This document shows, in pieces, positions 37,481-51,178 of a stretch of 64,000 nt of DNA. Origin of the DNA: Colius striatus. Taxonomy: Eukaryota > Chordata > Aves > Coliiformes > Coliidae. The stretch covers positions 1,781,853 to 1,845,852 of the forward strand of contig NC_084768.1 in assembly GCF_028858725.1 (NCBI RefSeq), given 5' to 3'. The translations under genes and the position numbers were made by a program. The notes under the pieces were generated by a model. It saw nothing but the letters and a program-made list of their open reading frames with translations. It had not been told where the DNA came from and made no database searches. Within the stretch, counting starts at the first letter, position 1. Each line of letters begins with the position of its first letter.

Positions 37481-38276
37481 ATATGTGAGCTAGAGATGAT
37501 TTAGCTGACAAAAATTTACATTAAGGTGGCTTCCTCTGGCAACATGTCCAGGGTGCTAATCATAAGGTGTTTGTGGCTTACTGTAAACACGAGCTATATG
37601 GTGCTATTCTGTATACTCAAGAGAAGTCTGCCTTTGCTAAAATCACCTCTAGGTTGACATTTTAGGACCTTTCATGTTTTGGAGTTTTTAGAATCATGAA
37701 AATGTTTGCCACATGGATAATTCCCAGAAGTAATTGTAGAAGAATCAGAGTTCTCAGTAGAATTTTCTTGTATTAACACTTCCTTGGGACTGGACACATT
37801 CTCTGCACCAGCTACATCCTCCTTCATGCTTCTGAACACAAAAGAGACAATTTTTAAAGAAATGGTTTAAATATGTTTGGCATCACAGAAACAACAGCTT
37901 TAACTAACTTGCCCAGCTCTGAGACAACCCGGCGAGGCCCATGCTGGTACTCCAGGGACCTTTTTTCGTGTATGAAACAACACTTACTCTTTGAAAGAGC
38001 ACAGTTGAGATTTCTCTCTTCCTTGTAAATATTAGAAAACAAACCCTTGGTCACAGACATTGAAATTATATTTTCAAGGACAGATTGTCAAACTGAAAAT
38101 TGTCTAAAAAACCTCCTGAACAAGGTGCCACTCATCAGAGGCCGGAACAAAACACCTACAGATGTCTGGCTCATAAGCACTTTAAATCAAGGGTGCTAGG
38201 ATCCAGAGACAAACCCCAGTGAGACGTGTGCTTCCACTACACTGGATATTTCCTCACTTCTGAAAGTTGACAAGGT
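37481..38276. other. No gene recognised
   Basis: AT-rich, apparently unique sequence with no clear exon or repeat. Confidence 0.4.
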
Positions 38277-38640
38277 GTCCTGGTTTTGGCTGGGGTAGTT
38301 AAATTCCTCCCTAGTAGCTGGTACAAGGTTGTGTTTTGGGTTTTGTTTCAGAATGATGTTGATAACACAATGATGGTTTGGTTGTTGCTCAGTAGCACTT
38401 TTCTTAAGTCAAATATTTTCCAGTTTAGCCTGCTGTGCCAGCAAGGGAATGCACAACAAGCTGGAAGGGAGGACAGCCGATCTGAACTAGCCAAAGGGCT
38501 ACTCCATACTGTAGGATGCTGTGCCGGGAAGGACAGATTGCAGCTTGGGCATCAGTCAGCGGGTAGTGAGCAACTGCTTTGAGCACCTGCACTTGTCTTT
38601 CTTGGGTTTCCTTCTTTTTGTTATATTCTTTTTCATTACA
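38277..38640 (+). mobile_element. LTR fragment (TGTCCTGGTTTTGGCTGGG type)
   Basis: The start TGTCCTGGTTTTGGCTGGG with CCTAGTAGCTGGTACAAGG is a widespread avian LTR pattern. The end is not clear; a CR1 begins at about 38668. Confidence 0.75.
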
Positions 38641-38664
38641 ATATGAATTTAGTCTAGTTAGAGT

Positions 38665-39035
38665 TTAGTCTAGAAAAGAGGAGACTGGGGGGGAATCTTC
38701 TTAATATTTACAAATATCTCAAGGGTGGGTGTCAGGAGGCTGGGACATCCCTTTTTTCTATAGTAGCCAGCAACAGGACAAGGGGTGATGGGATGAAGCT
38801 GGAACACAAACAGTTCCACTTAAACATACGAAAAAACTATTTCCCTGTTCAGGTGAGGGAGCCCTGGCACAGGCTGCCAAGAGGGCTTGTGGAGGCTCCT
38901 TCCTTGGAGGTCTTCAAGACCCTCCTGGACATGTTCCTATGCGACTTGATCTAGGTGGACCTGCTTCTGCAGGGGGGTTGGACTGGATGAGCTCTGAATG
39001 TCCCTTCCAAACCCCATCAATCTACGATTCTACGA
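38665..39035 (+). mobile_element. CR1 3' segment
   Basis: TTTAGTCTAGAAAAGAGGAG through CTTCTGCAGGGGGGTTGGAC to a CAATCTACGATTCTACGA end. Confidence 0.9.
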
Positions 39036-39119
39036 ATATGCTCTGCTGTACTGCCTGGTGCGATGCACCTAGTGGTAAGCATTCAAAAAAGCCAAAGATC
39101 ACAATACAAGGTGACACAG

Positions 39120-42100
39120 TTTGAATTTGGGCTCCATATTTTTATCATAAACTTGGCTACCTGCATCTAATACTAGTTTAACATCTTCTAGAGTTGGTAT
39201 TTTTCTTTCTGTGACGGTCACAGGAATGCAGACATATTACAAACACTTGTTTCTGTGTTCAAACGAAACACACAGTCAGTAATATCAATCATGAAAACAT
39301 CTCCTTAATTGTAGCATTCTTTTTTCATAAAGTGTATGCTCAAAAAACCTTGTAAACTCTTACAAGGGCTCCAAGTTTGCTGCATGTCCAATATGTTCAT
39401 GTGGCTGCACAGCTTCTGAAGTTGTGTTCTGTGTTCTGCATTGTCAGTTCCCAGACCTGTAGGCAAAACCTCAGATCAAACGTCGTATTCATTAACTGAC
39501 ATCTTCAAGTCTGGAAGCCTGGTAACCCGGACCTTGGATGACAAAACACACCAAGTTGAAACCATAACTCATCAGTAGTCTCTAACTCTAAGCTGCTCTA
39601 AGTAAAACTTTAAACATGTATCCATTTATTTATACCTGTAAGTAATTGGTTTTCTCCCAATGTCCCAACAGGCACGTTCCCATGTTTAATTCTTCTCCAG
39701 ATATTGCCATCTTTTTCATCATAATAGTGTCGTAAGGAACTCGTAGTTAACTCCATGGAACACAACCAAGAGAGCAACCAAGTAAACAATCCGAGCCCTG
39801 ATTACACAAGTTACAGCTGAAATACACACCACACAGAATAACTTCCTAGACCAAAATAGAAGAAGAAAACTGCTGGGGGGACACAGTTAGAAAAACTCTA
39901 AACAAAAGCATGGCAATCGGAAAAAGGCTGAGATATGCCATAAAGAAAAGGAAGCTGCTAAAGAGAATTACTTCCAGGAATTCCCCGTTTCCACTGTATT
40001 TTTCAACTGAAATTCACTGAATGCTCAGATGGAATACAGCATCACACATTCCAAAACACTAACTAACTGTACTCTTGGACAGGACCAAGCAGCCACAAGA
40101 GGCACGTCACGATCCTGAGAGGGAGGGGTGGCCTTTCTGATGAACTTGTCCAGACAATTAAAAAATAACCAACTCTTTAAGCAAAACTCACCTCTAAGTG
40201 AATCTCCAACCAACAAGGTTTTGGGAGAATAGGAGAATGCTGAGAGGAAACATTCACTGCACGGAGGGCTGTTACCTTCTAGTCAGTCTTACCCAGAAGA
40301 ATATTTGCCAGTGCCTTTATTACAGGCCAGGGAACTGACAGAACAATACAAACATGGCACTGACTGTAATATTTTCATTTCAGGAAAACCTGAAGAGTTG
40401 ACTCTGAGAAAACCAATAATTAAAACAATTTCATCCCATGCCTGAGATTATTGCCATGAGAAGTTATCTCAGTTTACCACAGAATGGCTGTGGCTGGAAT
40501 GGCCCTCTGGAGATAATTTCATCCAAACTCCCTGCTCAAGCAGGGACACCTAGAATCATGTGCCCAGGACCACATCCTGGTTGCTTCTGATTATTTCCAA
40601 GGACAGAGACTCTACAGTCTCTGAGAAACCTGTTCCAGGGGTCAGACGCCACCACAGTAAATTATCCAACAGTATTACCTGAATACCGTGTGGAATCAAA
40701 TTGAACTTGGAACGGACAGAAGCAAAGAAAAGAACAGGTGCTCTTGGTAAAGGAGTTTAGATACAAATATTTTGTAATGCTGCAATTCTATACCTCCCAT
40801 TGGGTCAATCCCAGTTGTGTTTCCCAAGGTCAGTACTACTTTTGCTTTGTGTAGTTCTCCTTTAACTGTTTGATGAATAGAATTAGTTACCTAAGGAAAA
40901 ACAGTCACTGCACTTGAGGTGAATTCCAACATAACTTTACAATAACTGTAATGAAACAAATCTTCCAAGCTTAAAAATGACACGAGTATTAAACAAATAA
41001 AACCAGATTTTGTTACTCATTAAGGAAGGAGCTTCCTGAATGGGACAGTACTCAAACACAGTTTCATTTACAGAGGCTACCCTTCCCCCGTTGAATCCCC
41101 ACAGATGCAAAAGCAGCAATAACGTTTTCTGGAAGAAGATGCTGAATTCAGAAGAATTGAAGAAAAAAAATCGCATAAATCTCACTTGATTTTGCAGGAA
41201 AACAAACCAAGAAAGCTGACTTCTCAGAATCTGGCCAATAGTAGATATTTCTTGTCAATACTAATGAGGAGTTAAATTTGAAAACTAAGTTTGCAGTTCA
41301 TTACTGCTTTCTTACAGAAAATAACACACAAAGAGAAACAAAAGAACATACCATTGAAAATTTGATAAATATTACCTTTGGGTTCCACTCCAGTTCATTA
41401 CCAATGGGTGTCACTCTACAAAGTCCCCAGCCTGAGGTGGCAGACACTGAAACTTGGCAGGTGAGTGAAGCAGCTGGTAACTTTGGACTTGACATGTTCT
41501 GCCTTCATCTATATAGTTAATTTTGACACTACAGAACATATTTTCCTTCTCTTTTGGGGAAATATCTAGCACCTGAGCCCTTCAGAGTTGGAGAGGAAAC
41601 AAAGAATGATTATAGTTGTAAAGTTTCTTCACCTCCTTGTGTCTAAAAAAGATTAAACTTTCACAGCACAATGTTCAGTGGTGTGTATGTGGAGCCATTC
41701 TGGCTTCCCTTCAGCACAGGCAGCATGGGAGAGCTTTTTAAAGAACAATTTGTACAGCAGAGATTTTTTTGCTAGTTTTCATGGTGGGTTAACTTTAACT
41801 TAGCAGTAAAAGTTCTAAACTACTTTGTATTAAAAAGTGCACATGAATAATTTAAACCAAAAAAAATCCACATTTTTACCTGTGAACAACTGTTTTCTGA
41901 CACAAACCATGAAATGCCAGCTTCTCCACATTTTTAACAGCAATCTTTTTACCAGGTTCCTTAAAATACCCAATAATTCCTTCAGCAAGAATTGTGTATT
42001 GGTTCTTCTGCTGATCTACTAATTGACCAAAGTAGTTTGTTGCATTTACAACGTGGAGAGGCAGAATCTGAAAGCATAAAATACGTTATAAAGACAACTG

Positions 42101-45100
42101 ATGGTTTCTTAAGTTAATGAGACATTTTCATATTGAAGGTGACCTACCTCTTTCCAGCCTAAAGAGATGACAAATACTGCTGTACACATGCATTTCAGAA
42201 GATGATGACCTCTTATTACTCCAAAGATTATGAATAATCCTGAATGAATGAATCCTTATGAATGGTAACTGTCCATAGCCCAGTCCAGACTGGACACAAG
42301 TTTATAGAGCAAGATCTATTAGGTCTTGGTGGTATTCCACTTAAATGAACACTAGTGAACTACAGTATTACCTGTCAAGCTACTAACCACTAAGGCATTT
42401 CACATCATCCAAGCTTAATTTTAAGTGTTCTCCAACCTTACAATGAGATTTAGAAGAACTGACTGGGGAAGCGTGACGCCTTCCCTCTTTTTGCATGGAA
42501 AATGCTTGACATAAGCTATCAAGAACACCAATTCACAAAATGCTGGGTGCATTTCATCCAAAGGCTCATGCTAGGCACAAGTACTGAGATACAGCTGAGT
42601 GCATGAGGCCAGACAGAAAAGAAGACCAGAAAGGTAATTTCCACTTACTAAAACCCTAAAACTCTCACAGTGCAACTAGAGATTCTTAAAGGAAAGCAAC
42701 ATGATACCGAGTTCTAAACAAAAGAGACACTGAACACTTATCCAATTGACAACTGATTTGTAAGACATATATCCAGGCTCTGCAGTCAGCAGAAGCAGAA
42801 CTAGATGAGGAAAGAGGCCACAACTGCTGTCTTGAGTGCACAAAAGGGAAGTACAAGTTTATAACAGGAGTATTATGAAATCTGTCCAGGTTTCAAGCAC
42901 TCAAACTGTATCTATAGGTTATCAACGAGTTTCAACTACCAGCTGCCAACAAAAGCTTATTTATTAGGCAGAAATGGAGAGACACCAAGGAATCTGCCCA
43001 GTTTTTATTGTCTATTCTCACAACCTATGATTTTTGGGAATGGGGAGCACCCATTGATTGCATGACTTGAGCGCACCTGAATTCTAGCTAAAGACAGGAC
43101 AGGAAGAAAGTGTAAGCAGCTCATCCAAAAAGGAAAGCACCCAGCAGTTCTCAGATCCAAGTACTAACCTTGAAAGGAAGCACCAGTGTCTACACATCTG
43201 CCCTCAGCAATCATTATCCAAGGTGGAGATGAGACAGACTCTACAGTACTGCTGTACAGGAAGACTCTCTAGTAAAGTAGGGACTGAAAAGCCAAGTGAA
43301 GGGAGTTTTGACATACAAACTGTTACTGAGATGTGAAGAACCACTATAGCAAAGTCAAACCAGTAACCAGGAAGGTTTCATGACTATTTAACTACTAAAA
43401 ATGGCAGTCTGAATGTAACAGGATTCTATCAAAACTGTTTTCAAAACCACAATGACACCTTAGTAGGAAGCAACTGCTCCATCTAGAACAGAGAATTTAT
43501 ATCCCATGTCTATGGACAGTGCAAATAGAGAAAATATTTGGTTCAATTGACAAGGCCAGAATATACTCATTTTTCAGGAAGTCTGCATCAACGTGGCAGA
43601 GAAGGAAAAATCCTCCCTTCAACTCTTGTTAAACAGGCATGATCTTCCACTGCAACGTTTCTTCACTCCAGAGGATTGTGTTTGCTCTACTACAGAAATA
43701 ATGACATTTACAGGACCTTTAATCTTTGCCTATTTTGGTTTATGTTCTAAATAGATAGAGGAAAGGAATAAACAGAACAAATGCCCTCTTCCCATAGAAC
43801 ATGAGGCTCCAATGCAGGAGAAAACCTAAGGTAAACTCAGAACCACCTACAAAACAATTTTAGGTCAAGCTAAAGATTAAGGGAAAATCTGACACACACC
43901 TAAGCAACGGAGAAACAAAAAAAGCTAAAATCTCCCAAATATGTGGGATGTGGGATATGTACTACATTAACATGAATGTAATATGCTAAGGAGGTATTTA
44001 AGATGTGTTCCTGGTACACCAAACCAAGGGAAAAAGCAATAACTGTAACTTATCATCAGATATCCAGGTGTTTGTGTCACTGTATCTGGGATATGCTGGG
44101 GCACGTCTATTTGTAAATGAACTTGATGACGATCCAGACACACTGTTCTGTTTCTACATATTTAAAAACTGGTTTTAGAACAAAGCCCTTTTAGTTGTAA
44201 ACTATTTTTGATGTGGCTTACAACATCTTTTCACACTAACATTTCATCAGCCCTCAGTATTCAATTTCTGTTTCAAGTAGCACCAATGACTGGAGATTAG
44301 ACAGAAGTGGCCAAAAAGCTCTTGTTGGACAAGTTTATACAACAAAACCAAAAACCACCAGGAAACTAGTTTCAGAATAAAACAAACACTAACACTGAAT
44401 TTTGTGTTACTTGCAACAAGGGTCATCCACACTAGAAGGAATATATGAGGGCTTCATCCAAGGCCCTGATAGAATCCAGTTAGACACAGCTCAGAGAAGT
44501 CATCTACTTACCTAATCTGGAGGGACAGAAGACAACAGAGGAGAGAGCAAAGCATAAGCCTTGGGCAATTATGGGCTAGAATACTAATCAAAAAAGAGCC
44601 TGAAGTTCCCTCAAGAACACTTGGGCAGGAATGACAATGAATTATGATATCCTGTCAGGCTACATGAGATTGGTCTCCAGAAAATGTTGGTATTTTGATT
44701 TTCGTAGCAGTACCTAAGAAGAGTGAAACTGATGCAAAAGTAACCACAAGAAAAAGAGTCATGAGCAAAAAATGGTTTCATGAAAGTATCCAACAGGGAA
44801 ATTGAGCAAGAACACAGAAGCAGCATCATTGAGGCATATACCACCTTCCTACACCAGTATGGGTGGTAAGAAAGCTTGGCAATTCCTTACCCTCAAGCCC
44901 CAAATGTTTTAAGATGGGTACACAGTGGCCTTGACAATTTCTGGTATTCTTCATCTTTTAGCACCTTGGCAGTCAAACCAGGCAGTTCTGGGGGAACTTC
45001 AGCTTCTGCCTGCTGCAAATAGCGGAGGATCCCAAGTGCATCACACTCGTTGTTTTCTCTTAACAGAACGACTGACTGTGCCTTTGTGATCTCTTGGTCT

Positions 45101-48100
45101 ACAGAAGAATCCTAAAACAAATACACACGTATTTTTAACAGCTTCTGTGTATCCACTACTTTGTGATCAAATGCAGTATTAACCTGGCAACGGTTTGTCA
45201 AACCTTTATCGCATTACAGAAGTTGTCAGGCATGCTGTGTACACCATGAGCAAAGATTCTTGGAGAAGGAAAACTGAAATGTGTCACACAAGTGGCATCT
45301 GTAGCTTCCAAAGACTGCATGCATTCATCTGTTAAAGCTAAGCACACGGTTTATACACACTTGTAAGTGTACTACTCGAAGCATGTGAAGTGTGACATCA
45401 CTTTAACAGTGGCTGTTTCCATCTCTCCATCCACTGATTTAAGCATTAAGAAAAAAGGTCCTTCCCAAACCACTTTGTCATGGTTTGCCATGACAGCCTT
45501 TTCTGGTGAGGGGGAAGGGGCTGTAAAGATGACTCCTGGAAGAAGCTACTCGCAGCTCTCCCCAGCTCTGAGCCAGACCTACTGCTGGGGCTGAGCCAAT
45601 GAGCCTCCATCATCACTTTTTAAGAGAAGCCTGAAGAGGAGGTTTCTTCCTCCATTCTTCTTTCTTCTGCCCTTTCTTCTTCTGGCTGGTGGTGGTGCAA
45701 GGAGTAGGAACAGTGAGAGAAACAACCATGCGGACTCCAAGGTCAGTGATGAAAGAGAGGAGGAGGTGTGCTGGAACAGAGACTCCCCTGCATTCTATGG
45801 AGAGAACTGGGGAAGCTGAGGTTTGTTTGCATTTCTTTAAAGACCCTACAGCAGTGGTAGAGACTCATTTTGCTAAAGCTGACCCCAGTCCAGGGGCAGC
45901 GATTCACTTCATTAATGGCCCCGAGCCAGGGGCAGTGATTTCCTTCTTTATCACTATGGCCAGAGCAGGCCGTGTCCCGAAGGAGGGACCCAATATCCAC
46001 AGCTGTAACTGTGGGGAGGAACCATACTGGGATTTATCAAAATGAGACAGAACATAGTTAAAAATGTCATCATGAATGCATTCTGTGTCAGACATTCCTG
46101 TCAGCCTTTCTTCTAGCTGGCAGAAGGGCAGGGTTTGGGCTATTTTTAGCAGAAGTAGTTAAATTACAAATTCACAAACCTCCTTTATTCTTAGAAGTCA
46201 AGATATTTTAGTTTGTTATATCTTAATAATTAAAAGCCCCACTTACCTGTGTAAAATGATGCTCACCCGATGAACCATTTCTGCCTCATCTCCTGAATTA
46301 GTGAATGTCGGCACCTTCTGAAGATTACTGTGGGTAAAAGCCAGTATTTTGAGTAACACAGCGGTTCTTTCACTGTCCATACAAGGCTGTACAACCTAAA
46401 GGTGGATACAAACCAGAGGGCTGGTAATTCATGTAATCTAGACATGCTTTACTGTGTATTTCTTCTTTTCAGAAGCACGAAGCATTGTTATATGCCAAAG
46501 AACATTGGGAAATCCTAAATCTTCTGTTAAACTTATAGTGTACAATATACAACTCTCACAAAGGGTGTGAATTTCTGACAGCTTCCAGAAGCAAAATTAA
46601 AACCCATCACAATCAAAATCTCACATCGGTATTTTCTTACACGTGTGATTTTTGATGATTTGTCAGTGTTGAAGTTTCTCACTGAAGTACCACTGAAGAA
46701 GTTTCACACTCCATAAGCACAGTGCACTACCTCAGATAGTCTTAAAAAAAGCCCCAAAACATGGACATTTGCAGTGCTGCCAAATCACTAGACTTTTCAC
46801 AAAAAGCGATGTTTTTCCAGTTTCATGTCATGCTCAGAATGTCTGGTCTTAGAGACTTCCCAACATTTTCAATCCCTAAATGATTATGTTTTGAGTCATT
46901 GAAGAATTCAGATCATACTTGTAACATTTTATACAATTGTTCAGCTCTATACCACACTGACTGGAAGTTCCATGAGAAGACACCTCAGGATATACAGTAG
47001 CTTTCTCAAAATATTAGGTAAAATTAATTTCTGCACTGCGTGGCACAGAGCAGTCAAACAAGCATTTTACTAGCTCTGTCTTTGGAAAACTCACTTGTAG
47101 TTCTGCCACTCAATCAACAAACACAAAAACATTCTGAACATTCTGGTCACAAACAATTAAGACAGCCTACATTGCATTCAAGTGTCATTCAGACGACAGA
47201 AGTATTCTTACTTCTTACTTATTTCACTATGTAACAGCCCCTTAAAAATCAAGCTTCATCGAGTATCAAAGTGATATGACATTAACCACTTGTTAGATAT
47301 TACTTGATAAATAAGTTACAGACTCCCACACTCATGCAGTCCATCTCTGTCAATGTCTAAGCAGATGGCCTAAATAACCTGGGAAGCATCATGAAGATAC
47401 TCTAAGACTACATCAGATGCACCCATTCTCAACATGCACTACCTTTTGGATCATTCATTGACATTTGCACCTTAGAACACAAAACCTGCAGTACTCTAAT
47501 ATATACATCCTCCACTCCTGTTTCTCAAGGTTTGTAGCAACTGCTCAACTGCAAAAGTGTAAGAATTGATGGAATATACAAGAAAGGATTATTTCCCTGA
47601 CATGAGATGGCAACTACATCACATCCTTGAGCTATTGGTGGCCAACAGTAAGATTCAGTGGAGTTAGGGCCTACAACTTTTTTCCAAGTAAGTTCCTACA
47701 GAAAGAGAAATAAAGAGTTCTACCTGAAAATCGTGTGCTTGAAACACCAACAAGGCAACACAAAGCACTGAGCAATTTAAAAGCCTTTGACCCACTGCAT
47801 AATACATTTCCTTAACACACAATATGATAAGAGTTCTTCTGGTATGAGGAGTTAAATTCTTACATCTAATTCAAATGCCATCATTTGTAGCAGTGGTTGA
47901 TGGATCAGATGAAACTGTACAATTCTACAGTCTCTCTGAAGCATAATTTACTCAACAGTATGAACAACCTCCTACACATTCCTCAATCAAAATTAGCTAC
48001 TATAATATTTAGTATCTGAAAGTTAAGGTATGATACTAGTCTTAAAAATACTAAATGTAATGTATTACATTAGCATTACCCTTTCCAGATCTTCAAGAAG

Positions 48101-50093
48101 TGGTGCTGTTTCCAGAATTGATGGTGGCTTCATTTTCTTGCCAAGAAAGACAAAGTTTCTTTCTTCAAGATTTTGAAAACTCTGAAACCATATGAAATAG
48201 ATGACAAAGGCAATACTTAGTAGATGGGTTTGAGCTTACATCCAACTTAAAAACTGGTTTTTTTGAGAAGAATTAGCCAAAGAAATGTAAACACAAATGA
48301 AGTACAACTCACACACACGTCACACAGAACAGTGCTGAGACTCCTACTGTCCCCTGACTTGGCCATTGCCTCTGTTTCTTGCTTTTTTTCTTTTTGTCTC
48401 TTCCCCTGCAGTTTTTTTTGCCCTTCATATTTTCACAGAGGCACCATCAACTTTGCTGGCTTGCTGACCTTTGGTCTGGTCTTGTTGCTGATGTGGCTGG
48501 ATTCAGTCCCTGATGTCCCTCCACAGAGTCCCTCCACAATGACCACTCTTGTAGCCTCAGCACTACCCACACCTTCCACATATATGACACACGTTTGCAG
48601 ACGTTAAATGGAAGTTATATCCTGGAATTACCTGTTGCTCATTTTCAGTTCTATGTGTGTTCAAAGGATCAGAATTTAAGCACTGCTGAAGCCTGAGAAA
48701 TATACAAATATTAAATTCAATGTAAATGCAAAAGGAAAGTGTAATCGATAAATATCACCAATATTTCTAAAATGGCATGAAACAGTTCACCTACAAAATA
48801 TCTCTGATGTATTACCTGTGCCAACAAAAACCCTCAAATATGAAAGAAGAAATCAAAAAGTACCATTTTGGATGTAAAATTTACTATTAGGTTTTAGGTA
48901 TCTGAAAATAACCCAAAGGTTTTTTTTAACCAAGACAATTGGTGGGTTCCTCAACTTCAGAAGAAAATCAGATGGGACTGCAGGAAAAAGGTGTCTTAAA
49001 GTTGCAAAAACATGAAACAATGTATCTTTGCAACAGTTAAAACTTGAATTAAAAACACCCCTCAGGTTGTTTACATATGCAGCAAGTGATCTGCAGCATA
49101 ATAAAAGCCTTGCACAAGTCAACTCAGTCAGATTTCATTCAGCTTGAAAACTTTATCAATCACACTAAGAATAAAAGAAGGCAACTGAATATGCTGAGTG
49201 TGCAGAAACGTACTGCCTCATCACATCCTTGTTTAGAAAGAATTGTTATTTTTACTGTGGTCTGGATAAGTATCAGCAGCTTCTAATGGCCTCCTTCCCC
49301 AATACCATGTGCACACATCTTGTCTTACCCTCTGTCCTTTTAGCTGTCTAAGAAGAGTAACTGGAAACATACTACAGCTCCTAATTATCTCGCTACACAA
49401 TTGGTTCAAATATGTAACATACTGTACCATACCTGTCTGTGTGAACTGCTGGATTTTCCTTGAAAGGCAATCCTGGGATTGTTTTGACAATCTATCAAGA
49501 AAAGACAAACCCTTTTCTGGCAGTAAAATACTGTTTAAGAGCAACATTTTAGAAAAAAAAAGATTACTGAGCTCAAGGTGGTTTTCTTACCTAACAGAAT
49601 TTTCTTCATTAAGAATCAAGCATGCAACAAGAACATCAACCACACAGGAGAATCAGTTCATGTTCACAGCTCAAGCTATAGCTTCTGGCAGCTCTTTCTT
49701 TGAAGAATCCGCCCCTGTATTCCCCCAACAACTACCAAAAGCTGGCCACACAAAACCACTACACATCTTCACAGCACTAGAGCAAGTGAGTACAAAAGGA
49801 GACACAACCTGTTCAAAGTCCATAGTTGCAATCTAAAAAATCAAAACCACCAGAACCACAAACTTGAAGGACAATGTTCTCTTTTAACTAGATCAAGAGT
49901 TAGTCCCAGATTTGTTACAGAAAAGGATGTGATAGCTGACTACAGTATTCCTAATCTGCCTTACAGATGCTTCACTTAATTCATTCTGACATTTGAAGAG
50001 AAAATCTAACACTTACAGATGTGGTAGTTTCACTGTCATCTGTGTTGGAGCTTTGTCGTGTCTTTTCAAGAACAGAACCAGATACAGCAAGAT
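39120..50093 (-). pseudogene. TDRD12: Tudor/helicase gene, TDRD12-like, exon fragments
   Basis: TDRD12 is a germline RNA helicase with Tudor domains that acts in the piRNA pathway. Minus-strand exons with splice borders, 5' to 3': 50093-50017 (LAVSGSVLEKTRQSSNTDD), about 49491-49437, 48180-48080 (MKPPSILETAPLLEDLER), 46399-46268 (helicase C-like, LQKVPTFTNSGDEAEMVHR), 45111-44891 (LGILRYLQQAEAEVPPELPG, RPLCTHLKTFG), 42067-41880 (Tudor-like, HVVNATNYFGQLVDQQ), about 41445-41380, about 40880-40775 (KAKVVLTLGNTTGIDPM) and about 39225-39130 (ERKIPTLEDVKLVLDAG). The 45111-44891 exon ends TTT-GGG-GCT-TGA, a stop just before its donor, where a Cys is expected in the C-rich segment of this family. 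The DEAD-box ATP site is not seen. The family call rests on residue pattern and order and is tentative; the provirus at 50790 separates this copy from any 5' exons. Confidence 0.5.
45476..46026 (+). mobile_element. Truncated LTR, same family as 10786-12131
   Basis: Starts TGTCATGGTTTGCCATGACA and follows the complete LTR through CACAGCTGTAACTGTGGGGA, then stops abruptly. A block of about 50 bp present in the complete LTR (near 11190) is missing. It lies in an intron of the TDRD12-like fragment. Confidence 0.88.
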
Positions 50094-50789
50094 CTGGAAA
50101 GACAATTTTAAAAGATGCAGAAACACGTTTGTGATTATCTGAATCTATGAAAGGCCAGTGTTTTTACAGTTGGTTGCAACTGACTTCTTTCTCTGCTTGT
50201 CTCATTTTCTAATGGCAAAAAGAACAACCAAAAGACAGTTGTATTTACATAAAGATATGCAAATGAACTGAGTGAACAAGGACAGAGGATATTTATAGTG
50301 ATTCCAGTCTGTTTTAAACAAGACAACTCACAGAAAACATTCAAGTTACCTCTGTGTAGAGAAATCCCTCTAAACTCAAATCAAACAGTAAGGTATCACT
50401 GATCAATGCTACAAGTTATTTCAACAGTATCTAATGCTTTTCAGCATATCAACAAATGACCCTGCAACTCACCCTTTGTCTTATCAAGTACAAAATGCTT
50501 TAGAATATTCCTGCATCTGCTGATTTGATTGCTCTTTGTAAACTCTGATACATAGGCAGTGTTTGTTAGGATACCATTTGTTCCACTTGTTGGATTCCAA
50601 CTGATACAGTAGTTCAATATATCCAGGTAAAGACAAATGATGCACTGCATGAATGATTGCTGCCAACACACACGGTTCCCACTTGTTTCAGGATCTGTTG
50701 ATACCTTCTGCTGGAGCAGCACTGTCCTCAAATCAAGTGCAGGATTAACAACTTTCATTGGAAGAGAGACAAGATTTAATGATGTTTGG

Positions 50790-51070
50790 TGTAGGCACAG
50801 ACGTAGCTTGGACCAGCCAGCTTGAATAAAGATGGTAGGGATAAGTTAATGCAGCTGGCATGCTACTTCAGAAACAGGTGCTGCAAGTTAATCAATTGGG
50901 CCCTGGGTGATCTCATGGGCAGAAGCAGCATATAAGGAGGCAGCTAGCAAAGGAAGGGTGGCTTCGAGTCAGCTCTGGTGGTTGTACTACGTTGCCCCTG
51001 TACGTCTCTGCACGCGCATTACTTAGACCCTCTACGTCTTTGAGTGATTATTGCCTTCACAACAACAACA
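50790..51070 (+). repeat. 5' LTR of the provirus (281 bp)
   Basis: TGTAGGCACAG to CAACAACAACA. A TATAAGG box lies near 50931. AATAAA occurs near 50825, upstream of the TATA box, and none is seen between the TATA box and the LTR end, so the polyadenylation signal position is unusual. Confidence 0.93.
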
Positions 51071-51073
51071 TTT

Positions 51074-51091
51074 GGTGACCCCGACGTGATT
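51074..51091 (+). other. tRNA primer-binding site
   Basis: TGGTGACCCCGACGTGAT lies 3 bases after the LTR end, in the position and form of a retroviral minus-strand primer site. Confidence 0.8.
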
Positions 51092-51178
51092 CGCTGAATC
51101 GGTTGGATCAAGAACCCTCGACAGAAAAGCACTTGGATTTCTGCTTGAAAAGGCAAGTAATCTGAGCAAACTGATATA

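Noticed and set aside
48263-48607. Plus-strand frame of 114 codons with hydrophobic stretches
   Set aside because: Isolated, no splice or promoter context, and composition like the surrounding intron.
49309-49836. Plus-strand frame of 175 codons
   Set aside because: No similarity or splice context; it lies within the intronic part of the minus-strand gene.
50457-50760. Additional 5' exon of the TDRD12-like gene (frame reading NTAYVSEFTKSNQ, ILKHFVLDKTK before a GGTGAGT donor)
   Set aside because: A donor is present but I could not match the residues to the family or find a convincing acceptor.
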